Made by a program: the position numbers and the translations under genes
Shown here: positions 1 through 5,034 of the stretch, piece after piece
Layout: each line of letters starts with the position of its first letter
Numbering within the stretch: position 1 is the stretch's first letter
Notes under the pieces: model-generated
What the model saw: only the letters and a program-made list of their open reading frames with translations
What the model was told of the DNA's origin: nothing
Database searches by the model: none
From: Chthoniobacterales bacterium
Lineage (GTDB): Bacteria > Verrucomicrobiota > Verrucomicrobiia > Chthoniobacterales > UBA10450
Direction of reading: 5' to 3'
DNA length: 6,357 nucleotides
Assembly: GCA_025980625.1 (NCBI GenBank)
Contig: JAICXG010000161.1
Coordinates: 1-6,357, forward strand

Positions 1-207
1 ATTTACCTGCTGCTTTTCCTTGCGGCGGTTTTTCTCCTCTGGATATTTGGGGAGTGGAATCGTCGGCGCCGCGAGCAGCGGGCGCTCCGCTACCGGCTTC
101 GGTGCGTGATTTGCGCATTCGAATTCGAGGACCGAACGACGACGCTTCTACCGCGCTGTCCGCGCTGCGGCAGCCTGAACGAACGTTTTAAACTGGATCG
201 AATTTAA
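1..207 (+). CDS. C-terminal part of a membrane-anchored zinc-ribbon protein (5' end outside window)
   Basis: Frame 1 is open from the first base and stops with TAA at 205-207, giving 68 visible residues. Residues 1-19 are strongly hydrophobic (LLLFLAAVFLLWIF) and look like a transmembrane helix. An arginine-rich stretch (RRRREQR, 21-27) follows, as expected for a cytoplasmic flank. The rest carries two cysteine pairs, C35-x2-C38 and C53-x2-C56 (CVIC and CPRC), typical of a zinc ribbon or rubredoxin-like knuckle. No enzyme family can be recognised from this part. Only 2 nt separate the stop from the guaB3-like start, so the two are probably co-transcribed and perhaps translationally coupled. 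The start and full length are unknown. Confidence 0.7.
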   Translation: MYLLLFLAAVFLLWIFGEWNRRRREQRALRYRLRCVICAFEFEDRTTTLLPRCPRCGSLNERFKLDRI

Positions 208-209
208 TC

Positions 210-1388
210 ATGGGAATGTGGATTGGCCGGAACCGAAAAGCGCGTGTCACCTATGGCTTTGACGAGATCGCGCTCGTCCCGGGAAGAGTGACGATCAACC
301 CGAACGAAGTCGACATCAGGTGGCGAGTCGCGCGCCGTGGTGCGGAGCCTCTCGAGTTCAAAGTTCCAATCCTCGCGAGCGCGATGGACGGCGTGGTTGA
401 TGTGCACTTCGCAATCCAGATGGGGAAGCTCGGCGGCCTCGCCGTGCTCAATCTCGAAGGCGTGCAGACGCGCTACAAGAATCCAGAGGAAGTTCTGCAA
501 AAGGTGGTCGATGCCGACAAAGGCGAGGTCACCGCCTTGCTCCAAAAGATCTATCAGGAACCGGTGCAGGAAGACCTGATCGCGGCGCGCATTCGCGAGA
601 TCAAAGATGGCGGCGTGCCGGCGGCCGTGAGTTCGATTCCGCAGCGGGCGGAAAACTTCGGCCGGATCGCACAGGAGGCGGGCGCGGATATTTTCGTCGT
701 GCAAAGCACCGTCTCGACCGTGCGCCACATTTCGAGCGAGTACAAGTCGCTCGAGCTCGCGAGATTTTGCCGCGAAATGCGAATCCCGGTGATCGTCGGC
801 AACACCGTCGGCTTCGACGCGACGCTTGAGATTATGGAATGCGGGCCGGCGGCAGTCCTGGTCGGCGTCGGTCCCGGCGCGGCCTGCACTTCACGCGGCG
901 TACTCGGTCTGGGCGTGCCGCAAGTCACCGCGACGGTCGATTGCGCCGCGGCGCGCGACGCTTATTTCAAGAGAACCGCGCGCTACGTCTCCATCATCAC
1001 TGACGGCGGGATGAGCAAAGGCGGCGACGTTTGCAAGGCCTTCGCCTGCGGGGCGGACGCGGTCATGGTCGGGAGCGCATTTGCCAAAGCCCACGAGGCG
1101 CCGGGCCACGGCTATCATTGGGGAATGGCAACGCCCCACGCCAATCTCCCCCGCGGCACGCGGATCAAAGTCGGCGCCACCGGTTCGCTCAAGCAGATTC
1201 TTTTCGGTCCCGCGGAAGTTGACGACGGCAGCCAGAACCTGGTCGGCGCGATTACGACCTGCATGGGCAATGTCGGCGCGCGCGACATCCCGGAGTTTCA
1301 GCAGACTGAAATTATTATTGCGCCCTCGATCAAGACCGAGGGCAAGCTTTTCCAGACCGTCCAGAGCGTCGGGATGGGCACGCGATAA
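210..1388 (+). CDS. guaB3: GuaB3-family IMP dehydrogenase-related protein
   Basis: This 392-aa protein belongs to the IMP dehydrogenase/GMP reductase TIM-barrel superfamily, whose members act on IMP or GMP in guanine nucleotide synthesis. The ILASAMDGV segment (55-62) matches the N-terminal substrate region of IMPDH. The loop GPGAACTSR (221-229) carries the expected catalytic cysteine, C226, followed by GVLGLGVPQ. DGGMSKGGDVCKAFACGADAVMVGSAFA-type sequence (265-292) is the phosphate-binding half, with D265, G266 and G267. There is no insertion large enough for the two CBS domains of ordinary GuaB between the early strands and the catalytic loop. Together with the length near 390 aa, this points to the GuaB3 subgroup rather than GuaB or GuaC. 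The ATG at 210 follows the upstream stop by 2 nt and has no clear Shine-Dalgarno. Whether it oxidises IMP in this organism, or a canonical GuaB also exists, cannot be seen here. Confidence 0.88.
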   Translation: MGMWIGRNRKARVTYGFDEIALVPGRVTINPNEVDIRWRVARRGAEPLEFKVPILASAMDGVVDVHFAIQMGKLGGLAVLNLEGVQTRYKNPEEVLQKVVDADKGEVTALLQKIYQEPVQEDLIAARIREIKDGGVPAAVSSIPQRAENFGRIAQEAGADIFVVQSTVSTVRHISSEYKSLELARFCREMRIPVIVGNTVGFDATLEIMECGPAAVLVGVGPGAACTSRGVLGLGVPQVTATVDCAAARDAYFKRTARYVSIITDGGMSKGGDVCKAFACGADAVMVGSAFAKAHEAPGHGYHWGMATPHANLPRGTRIKVGATGSLKQILFGPAEVDDGSQNLVGAITTCMGNVGARDIPEFQQTEIIIAPSIKTEGKLFQTVQSVGMGTR

Positions 1389-1394
1389 ATATTT

Positions 1395-1460
1395 AGCGAA
1401 TCAGCGATTGAGAGATTTAGTCATTGCCGCAAACCGGACCTGATAAATCGCTAAACCGCT
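1395..1460. repeat. Imperfect inverted repeat in the guaB3-fabF gap
   Basis: The 15-mer AGCGAATCAGCGATT at 1395-1409 matches the reverse complement of 1446-1460 (AATCGCTAAACCGCT) at 12 of 15 positions, with a 36-nt spacer. The 91-bp gap is AT-richer than the genes on both sides. The arms are too far apart, and no T-run follows, for a convincing intrinsic terminator. It may be a small intergenic repeat remnant or a weak RNA hairpin. Confidence 0.35.
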
Positions 1461-1479
1461 AGCTCGCTTCAATCCCGAA

Positions 1480-2736
1480 ATGAACAGACGAGTCGTCATC
1501 ACCGGCATGGGAGTCGTTACGCCGTTAGGCAACGAACTGGAAACCTTTTGGCAAAACCTGCTCGCCGGCAAAAGCGGCATCGGTGAGATCACCCGTTTCG
1601 ACACGACCGGCTACGACACCCGTATCGCCGGAGAAGTGCGCGACTTCGATCCCAAGACCGTCTTCAACAATCCAAAGGAACATCGGCGGACCGACCGCTT
1701 TACTCATCTCGCGATGGGCGCCACGAAGAGCGCGATGCGCGACTCTGGGATGGACCTTGAGAAGGTGAATCGCGACCGCTTCGGCGTCCTCGTGAGCAGC
1801 GGGATCGGCGGCTTAAAAACCCTCGAAGACCAGCACAGCATTCTCGAGAACAAAGGTCCCTCGCGCGTCTCGGCCTTCACCATTCCGATGCTCATCAGCA
1901 ACATGGCGAGCGGGCTGATCTCGATGGAACTCGACCTGCGCGGCCCCAATCTCTGCATCGTCACGGCCTGCGCGACCTCGAACAACGCGATCGGTGAAGC
2001 CTGGCGCATCATCAAATTCGGCGACGCGGATGTCTTCCTCGCTGGCGGGGCGGAGTCATCCGTCATCCCGGTTGGGCTCGCCGGGTTCGGCGCGATGAAG
2101 GCGCTGAGCACGCGGAATCACGAACCGCAGCGCGCTTCGCGCCCGTTCGATGTCGATCGCGATGGATTTGTGATGGGCGAAGGGGCGGGCGTCGTCGTGG
2201 TCGAGGAACTCGAACATGCGAAAGCGCGCGGCGCGAAAATCTACTGCGAGCTGGCCGGCTACGGCCTTTCCGGTGACGCCTATCATATGACCGCGCCGCC
2301 CCCCGACGGCGAAGGCGCGGCCCGGGCGATGAAGATGGCGCTCGAGCACGCACGCATCGCGCCTAACGAGGTCGATTACATCAACGCGCATGCCACTTCC
2401 ACCGGGCTGGGCGACATCTGCGAAACGCGCGCGATCAAGGCCGTCTTCGGTGAGTACGCGAAGAATGGCCTGACGATCAGCTCGACCAAGTCGATGACCG
2501 GTCATTTGTTAGGCGGGGCCGGCGCGGTCGAGATGGCGATCTGCGCGCTCGCAATTCGCGACGGGAAAATTCCGCCGACGATCAACCTCGAAAATCCCGA
2601 TCCCGAATGCGATCTCGATTACACGGCGAACGTCGCGCGGGAGAAAAAGGTGCGCGTTGCGGTCAACAACTCGTTCGGGTTTGGCGGGCACAACGCGACC
2701 CTGGTCGCAACCGAGTTCAAGGAGCAGTTCGGGTAG
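1480..2736 (+). CDS. fabF: 3-oxoacyl-[acyl-carrier-protein] synthase II (KAS II)
   Basis: FabF condenses malonyl-ACP with acyl-ACP to elongate fatty acids in the cytosolic type II system. The 418-aa length fits the family (about 410-420). The protein begins RRVVITGMGVVTPLGN, the classical KAS N-terminus. Active-site elements are all present: nucleophile C164 in VTACATS (161-167), H304 in NAHATST (302-308), K337 and H342 in SSTKSMTGH (334-342), and the glycine-rich NNSFGFGGHN loop (396-405). The ATG at 1480 is the only start that keeps this N-terminus; no good Shine-Dalgarno precedes it. No acpP or other fab gene is adjacent in the window. The stop codon TAG (2734-2736) and the last glycine codon use the first bases of an inserted mobile element. 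The ancestral tail, read across the empty site, would be ...QFVDG-stop, so the present end is three residues shifted but should be harmless. Confidence 0.95.
   Translation: MNRRVVITGMGVVTPLGNELETFWQNLLAGKSGIGEITRFDTTGYDTRIAGEVRDFDPKTVFNNPKEHRRTDRFTHLAMGATKSAMRDSGMDLEKVNRDRFGVLVSSGIGGLKTLEDQHSILENKGPSRVSAFTIPMLISNMASGLISMELDLRGPNLCIVTACATSNNAIGEAWRIIKFGDADVFLAGGAESSVIPVGLAGFGAMKALSTRNHEPQRASRPFDVDRDGFVMGEGAGVVVVEELEHAKARGAKIYCELAGYGLSGDAYHMTAPPPDGEGAARAMKMALEHARIAPNEVDYINAHATSTGLGDICETRAIKAVFGEYAKNGLTISSTKSMTGHLLGGAGAVEMAICALAIRDGKIPPTINLENPDPECDLDYTANVAREKKVRVAVNNSFGFGGHNATLVATEFKEQFG
2724..2731 (+). repeat. Left target-site duplication of the mobile element
   Basis: The octamer GCAGTTCG lies immediately outside the left terminal inverted repeat, within the last fabF codons. 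It matches GTAGTTCG (4466-4473) just outside the right terminal repeat at 7 of 8 bases. IS1-family transposition typically duplicates 8-9 bp. The left copy keeps the fabF glutamine codon CAG. The right copy would read TAG there, so the C-to-T change is in the right copy. Confidence 0.75.
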
Positions 2737-2752
2737 TGTCTTAATTTGAAAA
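2732..2752 (+). repeat. Left terminal inverted repeat
   Basis: It starts GGTAGTGTCTTAATTTG and ends in AAAA. It matches the reverse complement of 4445-4465 at 20 of 21 bases; the single difference is G/A at position 7. The match continues with CG after a one-base indel. The fabF stop codon TAG lies inside this repeat, and the repeat also overlaps the 3' end of the tRNA-like sequence. Confidence 0.85.
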
Positions 2753-2837
2753 CGGGCGGCGGGATTCGAACCCGCGAGACCGCGAAGGGTCTACCCGATT
2801 TTCAGTCAGGCGCATTCAGCCGCTCTGCCACGCCTCT
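2751..2837 (-). tRNA. Class II tRNA, serine-type body with GAA (Phe) anticodon; acceptor stem imperfect
   Basis: On the minus strand the cloverleaf reads as follows. TG precedes a D-stem GCA/TGC with loop GAGCGGCTGAA. The anticodon stem CCTGA/TCGGG closes a 7-nt loop CTGAAAA, so the anticodon is GAA (2801-2803) after the universal U33. A long variable arm, AGACC-CTTCGC-GGTCT, and a T-arm GCGGG-TTCGAAT-CCCGC follow. A long variable arm plus TGGCAGAGCGGCTGAATGC is the tRNA-Ser architecture, whereas GAA is a Phe anticodon. A normal Ser GGA loop would be CTGGAAA, one base away. The acceptor stem pairs at four proximal positions (GGCG/CGCC) and then has A-C and G-G mismatches. CCA is not encoded, and the last bases lie within the transposon's terminal repeat. 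An anticodon-based tool would call it tRNA-Phe. It may be a captured, 3'-damaged tRNA rather than a working one. Confidence 0.72.
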
Positions 2838-2959
2838 GTAAACAGACGCATAGCAGTAGATCATCTCGCCGACTCTCTGAAAAGACTTTTTGCTCGTGTG
2901 GTTTAGGCCCTGATTCTTTTTGACTTTTAGTCACTGAGTGGGATACACATGCGTGCTCC
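2838..2959 (+). promoter_or_regulatory. Leader of the cargo genes with possible promoter and small palindrome
   Basis: This 122-bp non-coding stretch separates the divergent tRNA-like sequence from the 135-aa ORF. TTGACT (2920-2925) is close to a consensus -35 hexamer. After 16 nt comes GATACA (2942-2947), a poor -10 match. TGACT-TTT-AGTCA (2921-2933) is a perfect 5-bp palindrome over the putative -35 and could be an operator half-site pair. No Shine-Dalgarno precedes the ATG at 2960. The promoter call is tentative. Confidence 0.3.
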
Positions 2960-3367
2960 ATGCCCAGAGGCTATTTGATTCAGGATGGACGAAGTCCATT
3001 TTCGCCACAAGAATCGGCAGAATTTCGGCTTTCGCAGTCTAGGCTTAACCACCTCTTAAGATACGGCCCGTCACACAAGTTTTTCGAAGCATTATCGATC
3101 CCTGATGTTCTTCGAAAGCCATCGGCCATTTTCCAGGGGCTTGAACGCGACAATTTCGAGGCGGGATTCTGCTACACCGGAATTCCCGCACACCGGTATC
3201 TCGACCACAATATCACCGTCCCGCCACCCCCTGGATTTGTTTTCACGATTTTTATGGATAAAGATTTAGTGATTTTTGACTGGCGTTGGGAGCGGGCAGA
3301 TTCAAAAATGGCAAGACATCCACTTGATTTTAAAAACCGTTTTAGAAAGAAACTATGGCCCAATTAG
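2960..3367 (+). CDS. Hypothetical protein, 135 aa, cargo of the mobile element
   Basis: I do not recognise a named family with certainty. The product is soluble, with no signal peptide or membrane segment. Its core is a run of conserved-looking aromatic and polar residues: RYGPSHKF (34-41), VLRKPSAIFQGLER (50-63), GFCYTGIP (69-76), VPPPPGFVFTIFMD (87-100) and VIFDWRWE (104-111), ending in a basic tail RFRKKLWPN. The alternation of short beta-like segments with charged or aromatic positions resembles small BECR-type (RelE/barnase/colicin-like) toxin folds, but this is only a guess from pattern. The ATG at 2960 is the only in-frame start after the stop at 2921. It overlaps the next gene by 13 bp, so the two are very likely co-translated. 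The base composition is clearly AT-richer than the flanking chromosome, which fits acquisition with the element. Confidence 0.62.
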   Translation: MPRGYLIQDGRSPFSPQESAEFRLSQSRLNHLLRYGPSHKFFEALSIPDVLRKPSAIFQGLERDNFEAGFCYTGIPAHRYLDHNITVPPPPGFVFTIFMDKDLVIFDWRWERADSKMARHPLDFKNRFRKKLWPN

Positions 3368-3738
3368 CTGAATTTTTGCGGACGCATGTTCCAAAAGGGT
3401 TTAGTTCGAAACCATATTATTCGGCACACGGCGACGCTTTAATATTCTATTTCAAAGACGAACCGTCGTACGCCCACCGAGTAGATAAACTTCTGACGGT
3501 TTATCATTCCTTGGAAGGTAACGAAATCGTTGGATGCGAGATCAAGGGGATACGGGTAATTCTTCGAGAATTGGGAAGCTTTGGTATCGAAATCCATTCT
3601 GGCAAAATGGAGCTCGCTTTGCTGTTCCTAGGCTACGTGCAAATTGCTAATCCACCCCGTGAAGAAGTCGAACCATTAAAGCGAGCCTTCCAAGAGGCAC
3701 AACCTCGAATTGATGCAAGCGATCTAGTTCCGTGTTGA
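3355..3738 (+). CDS. Hypothetical protein, 127 aa, possibly DUF2283-like; partner of the preceding ORF
   Basis: It starts with ATG at 3355 inside the preceding gene (13-bp overlap), after a weak purine-rich AGAAAGAA. Residues 25-65 (HGDALIFYFKDEP ... LTVYHSLEGNEIVGCEIKGI) follow the layout of DUF2283-type proteins: an early GD-L-x-F strand, then a turn and E-I-V-G-x-E-I. The remainder, with KMELALLFLGYVQIANPP (84-101), is not explained by that family, and the protein is longer than most DUF2283 members. No transmembrane helix or signal is convincing. Overlapping small gene pairs in which one member is DUF2283-like have been proposed as toxin-antitoxin modules; applying that here is inference. 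Its 3' end overlaps the convergent 94-aa gene by 15 bp. Confidence 0.62.
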   Translation: MAQLAEFLRTHVPKGFSSKPYYSAHGDALIFYFKDEPSYAHRVDKLLTVYHSLEGNEIVGCEIKGIRVILRELGSFGIEIHSGKMELALLFLGYVQIANPPREEVEPLKRAFQEAQPRIDASDLVPC

Positions 3739-4008
3739 TTTCTGGCTCGCGGCAATGGCAGCACGGACAGCCGTGCTCGCCGAATCGACGGGCGGGATCT
3801 CTAGCACGGCAACGAAGCGCTCGCCTTCTTGCCATCCATAAGCGCGGTTTGCGTTGGGATGACCGATCAAGTCAAAGATTTCTACTGTCCCGGTCCACAC
3901 AATTTGGTGGCGAAAACCTTCGATCACTTCGGCTGATTCAATATGTTTTGCGGGGCATTCTGCGGCGCGTTCAACCGCTTTCTTGATGTTCGCGAGGGCG
4001 CCAGTCAT
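3724..4008 (-). CDS. Hypothetical protein, 94 aa, coupled to the transposase remnant
   Basis: The ATG at 4008 overlaps the transposase TGA by 4 bp (ATGA), a translational-coupling arrangement, so this is a genuine downstream partner rather than a chance ORF. An N-terminal amphipathic region (ALANIKKAVERAAE) is followed by the core HQIVWTGTVEIFDLIGHPNANRAYGW (34-59), then ERFVAVLEIPPVDSASTAVRAAIAA (63-87). The VW-G-x-VEVF-L-x-GHP-x-A-x-RAY-W pattern is one I associate with short hypothetical proteins found beside IS1-like transposases, but I cannot name a function. It is soluble by sequence. It could be a passenger or an accessory factor of the element, or a host gene caught with it. Confidence 0.6.
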   Translation of the reverse strand: MTGALANIKKAVERAAECPAKHIESAEVIEGFRHQIVWTGTVEIFDLIGHPNANRAYGWQEGERFVAVLEIPPVDSASTAVRAAIAASQKSTRN

Positions 4009-4451
4009 GCAGCTTCGATTAAGTCATCCACGCTCCAGATCGTGGCCGCAACGCCTCCCGCTATTGCTGGGGTCATCCTGAGTGTTTTGTGCATTCGGAC
4101 GAAGTTGTAATAGGCGAAATGTAACGCAACAGCCGCTTTGAAGCTGTCCAGCTTCTTTGAGAACGCATTCGTTAGGCGCGTCAAGCGGCGCATATGCATT
4201 CGCATCGTCAAGTTTTGCCGTTCAACATAGCTGGTTGAGATCGACTTAAATTCAGGCGCGCCCAAGATCACCTTGCGTTCGACGTGGAGAATATCCGGCG
4301 GGCTATACCTACGCTGTTCGGCCAAATCGGTAAGGGTGAAGGTCTTTACGCTCTGGCCATAATCCGCGCTCGCGCCGAAGCCGCGCTCCACCGCATCCAC
4401 GGGAACTCGACGAAAAGCAAACGCGGTCGGCTTTTCAAAATCGTTTTTCAA
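4005..4451 (-). pseudogene. IS1-family-like transposase, C-terminal remnant
   Basis: The reading frame gives 148 residues only if the TTG at 4449-4451, inside the terminal repeat, is used as start; there is no upstream ATG. Residues 72-100 (STSYVERQNLTMRMHMRRLTRLTNAFSKK) form the diagnostic C-terminal block of IS1-like DDE transposases. E77 is probably the last acidic catalytic residue, followed by the conserved N80 and R84. Residues 109-133 (ALHFAYYNFVRMHKTLRMTPAIAGG) complete the block. The N-terminal helix-turn-helix and the first two catalytic aspartates, expected over roughly the first 150 residues of relatives about 280-300 aa long, are missing. Similarity fades before about residue 18, just inside the terminal repeat. 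A deletion therefore joined the terminal repeat to the C-terminal half. The remnant is unlikely to transpose the element alone. Confidence 0.8.
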
Positions 4452-4465
4452 ATTAAGATACTACC
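4445..4465 (-). repeat. Right terminal inverted repeat
   Basis: Read on the minus strand it starts GGTAGTATCTTAATTTG and ends in AAAA, matching the left terminal repeat at 20 of 21 bases and facing inward. The transposase remnant opens within it. Confidence 0.85.
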
Positions 4466-4473
4466 GTAGTTCG
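4466..4473 (+). repeat. Right target-site duplication of the mobile element
   Basis: GTAGTTCG directly abuts the right terminal repeat and matches GCAGTTCG on the left side at 7 of 8 bases. The following TTGACGGTTGA completes the ancestral fabF tail (Val-Asp-Gly-stop) when joined to the left flank. Confidence 0.75.
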
Positions 4474-4505
4474 TTGACGGTTGAGAGGCTTTCACTCATC
4501 CTGAT

Positions 4506-4751
4506 ATGGTGACAGCGGTCGAGCTAAGAAAGTTTTGGCACGCCACGCCCTTTGTGCCTTTCAATCTCGTGCTGGCGAGTTCTGAACGGCTGCACGTTCC
4601 GCATCCGGATTTTTTGTCCGTCGCTCCGAATGGCCGCACTGCGCACCTTTGGCGAGAAGATAGCGATTACACCGTAGTCGACGTTATGCTCATCACTGCT
4701 CTGGAAATGGCGCGGAACGGTTCGAAACCTCCTCGACGCCGGCGATCCTGA
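4506..4751 (+). CDS. Conserved hypothetical protein, 81 aa
   Basis: The sequence follows a short-protein pattern I have seen repeatedly in Verrucomicrobiota and Planctomycetota. It runs ELRKFWHATPFVPFNLVLASSERLHVPHPDFLSVAPNGRTAHLW, then a hydrophobic VVDVMLITALEM (57-68). HPDFLS (33-38) is the most characteristic part. The tail KPPRRRRS is basic. It is soluble and I know no function. The ATG at 4506 has only a distant purine block, GAGAGG at 4483-4488. The ancestral fabF stop, before the insertion, would have been at 4482-4484, only 21 bp upstream, so this gene was probably the immediate downstream neighbour of fabF. Confidence 0.65.
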   Translation: MVTAVELRKFWHATPFVPFNLVLASSERLHVPHPDFLSVAPNGRTAHLWREDSDYTVVDVMLITALEMARNGSKPPRRRRS

Positions 4752-4815
4752 AGCCCTGATGAGTCGCCGGTGGTGCGCCACCTTGACGGCACGTCCCGCG
4801 CCGATCTCTTTGCTC

Positions 4816-5031
4816 ATGCCCGAAATTGGCAAAATCCTCGTCGTCTTCGGGATCGTCGTTGTCCTGATTGGACTGGCTCTTTGGAGCGGCTTCGGCGCCG
4901 GTTGGATCGGACGTTTGCCGGGCGACATTCGCATCCAGCGAGGCAACTTCGGTTTCTATTTCCCGATCGTTACCTGCATCATCCTCAGCATTATTCTGAG
5001 CCTGCTCTTCTCGTTTTTCTTTCGTCGTTAG
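4816..5031 (+). CDS. DUF2905-family small membrane protein, 71 aa
   Basis: Starting at the ATG at 4816 gives 71 residues, the usual size for DUF2905 proteins. Two hydrophobic helices (about 6-23 and 50-69) flank a short loop with the family hallmark LPGDI (34-38), followed by FYFPI (47-51). An in-frame ATG at 4759 would add 19 residues (RRWCATLTARPAPISLL) that do not belong to the family, so I prefer 4816. The protein should sit in the cytoplasmic membrane; its role is unknown. The stop TAG lies in a CGTTAGG heptamer, 3 nt before the next start, suggesting an operon with the glycosylase gene. Confidence 0.82.
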   Translation: MPEIGKILVVFGIVVVLIGLALWSGFGAGWIGRLPGDIRIQRGNFGFYFPIVTCIILSIILSLLFSFFFRR

Positions 5032-5034
5032 GCG

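Larger units (their letters stand above)
2732..4465. mobile_element. IS1-family-like transposon, transposase-defective, carrying a tRNA-like gene and cargo ORFs
   Basis: Both ends carry inward-facing inverted repeats of 21 bp with one mismatch, beginning GGTAGTGTCTTAATTTG on the left and GGTAGTATCTTAATTTG on the right. Eight-bp near-identical direct repeats flank them. Excising the element plus one 8-bp copy joins fabF codons to GTT GAC GGT TGA, a plausible native C-terminus. The transposase fragment starts at the right terminal repeat, as in an intact IS, and its ERQN...R motif is of IS1 type; IS1 ends also begin with GGT. The interior holds a tRNA-like sequence, two overlapping + strand ORFs and a small gene coupled to the transposase remnant. 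The 2,840-3,740 part is visibly AT-richer than the chromosome around it. With an incomplete transposase the element is probably non-autonomous and would depend on a related IS in trans. Confidence 0.78.

Noticed and set aside
204..728. 174-aa minus-strand ORF opposite guaB3
   Set aside because: It is the antisense of a strongly conserved coding region, with no family features of its own.
1322..1343. Hairpin GCCCTCG-loop-CGAGGGC as terminator
   Set aside because: It lies inside guaB3 well before its stop, with only a short T-stretch after it. It is explained by codon content.
2056..2505. 149-aa minus-strand ORF opposite fabF
   Set aside because: It is a mirror frame of the fabF active-site region; composition and lack of motifs mark it as a shadow.
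2751..2837. Ordinary tRNA-Phe
   Set aside because: The anticodon is GAA, but the long paired variable arm and D-arm are of the serine class; tRNA-Phe has a short 5-nt variable loop.
2751..2960. Classical genomic island integrated at a tRNA 3' end
   Set aside because: The tRNA 3' end faces fabF, away from the cargo. No integrase is present, and the boundaries are explained by the terminal repeats and 8-bp duplication.
4759..4815. N-terminal extension of the DUF2905 protein from the ATG at 4759
   Set aside because: The 19 extra residues are unlike the family, whose usual length and hydrophobic start fit the ATG at 4816.
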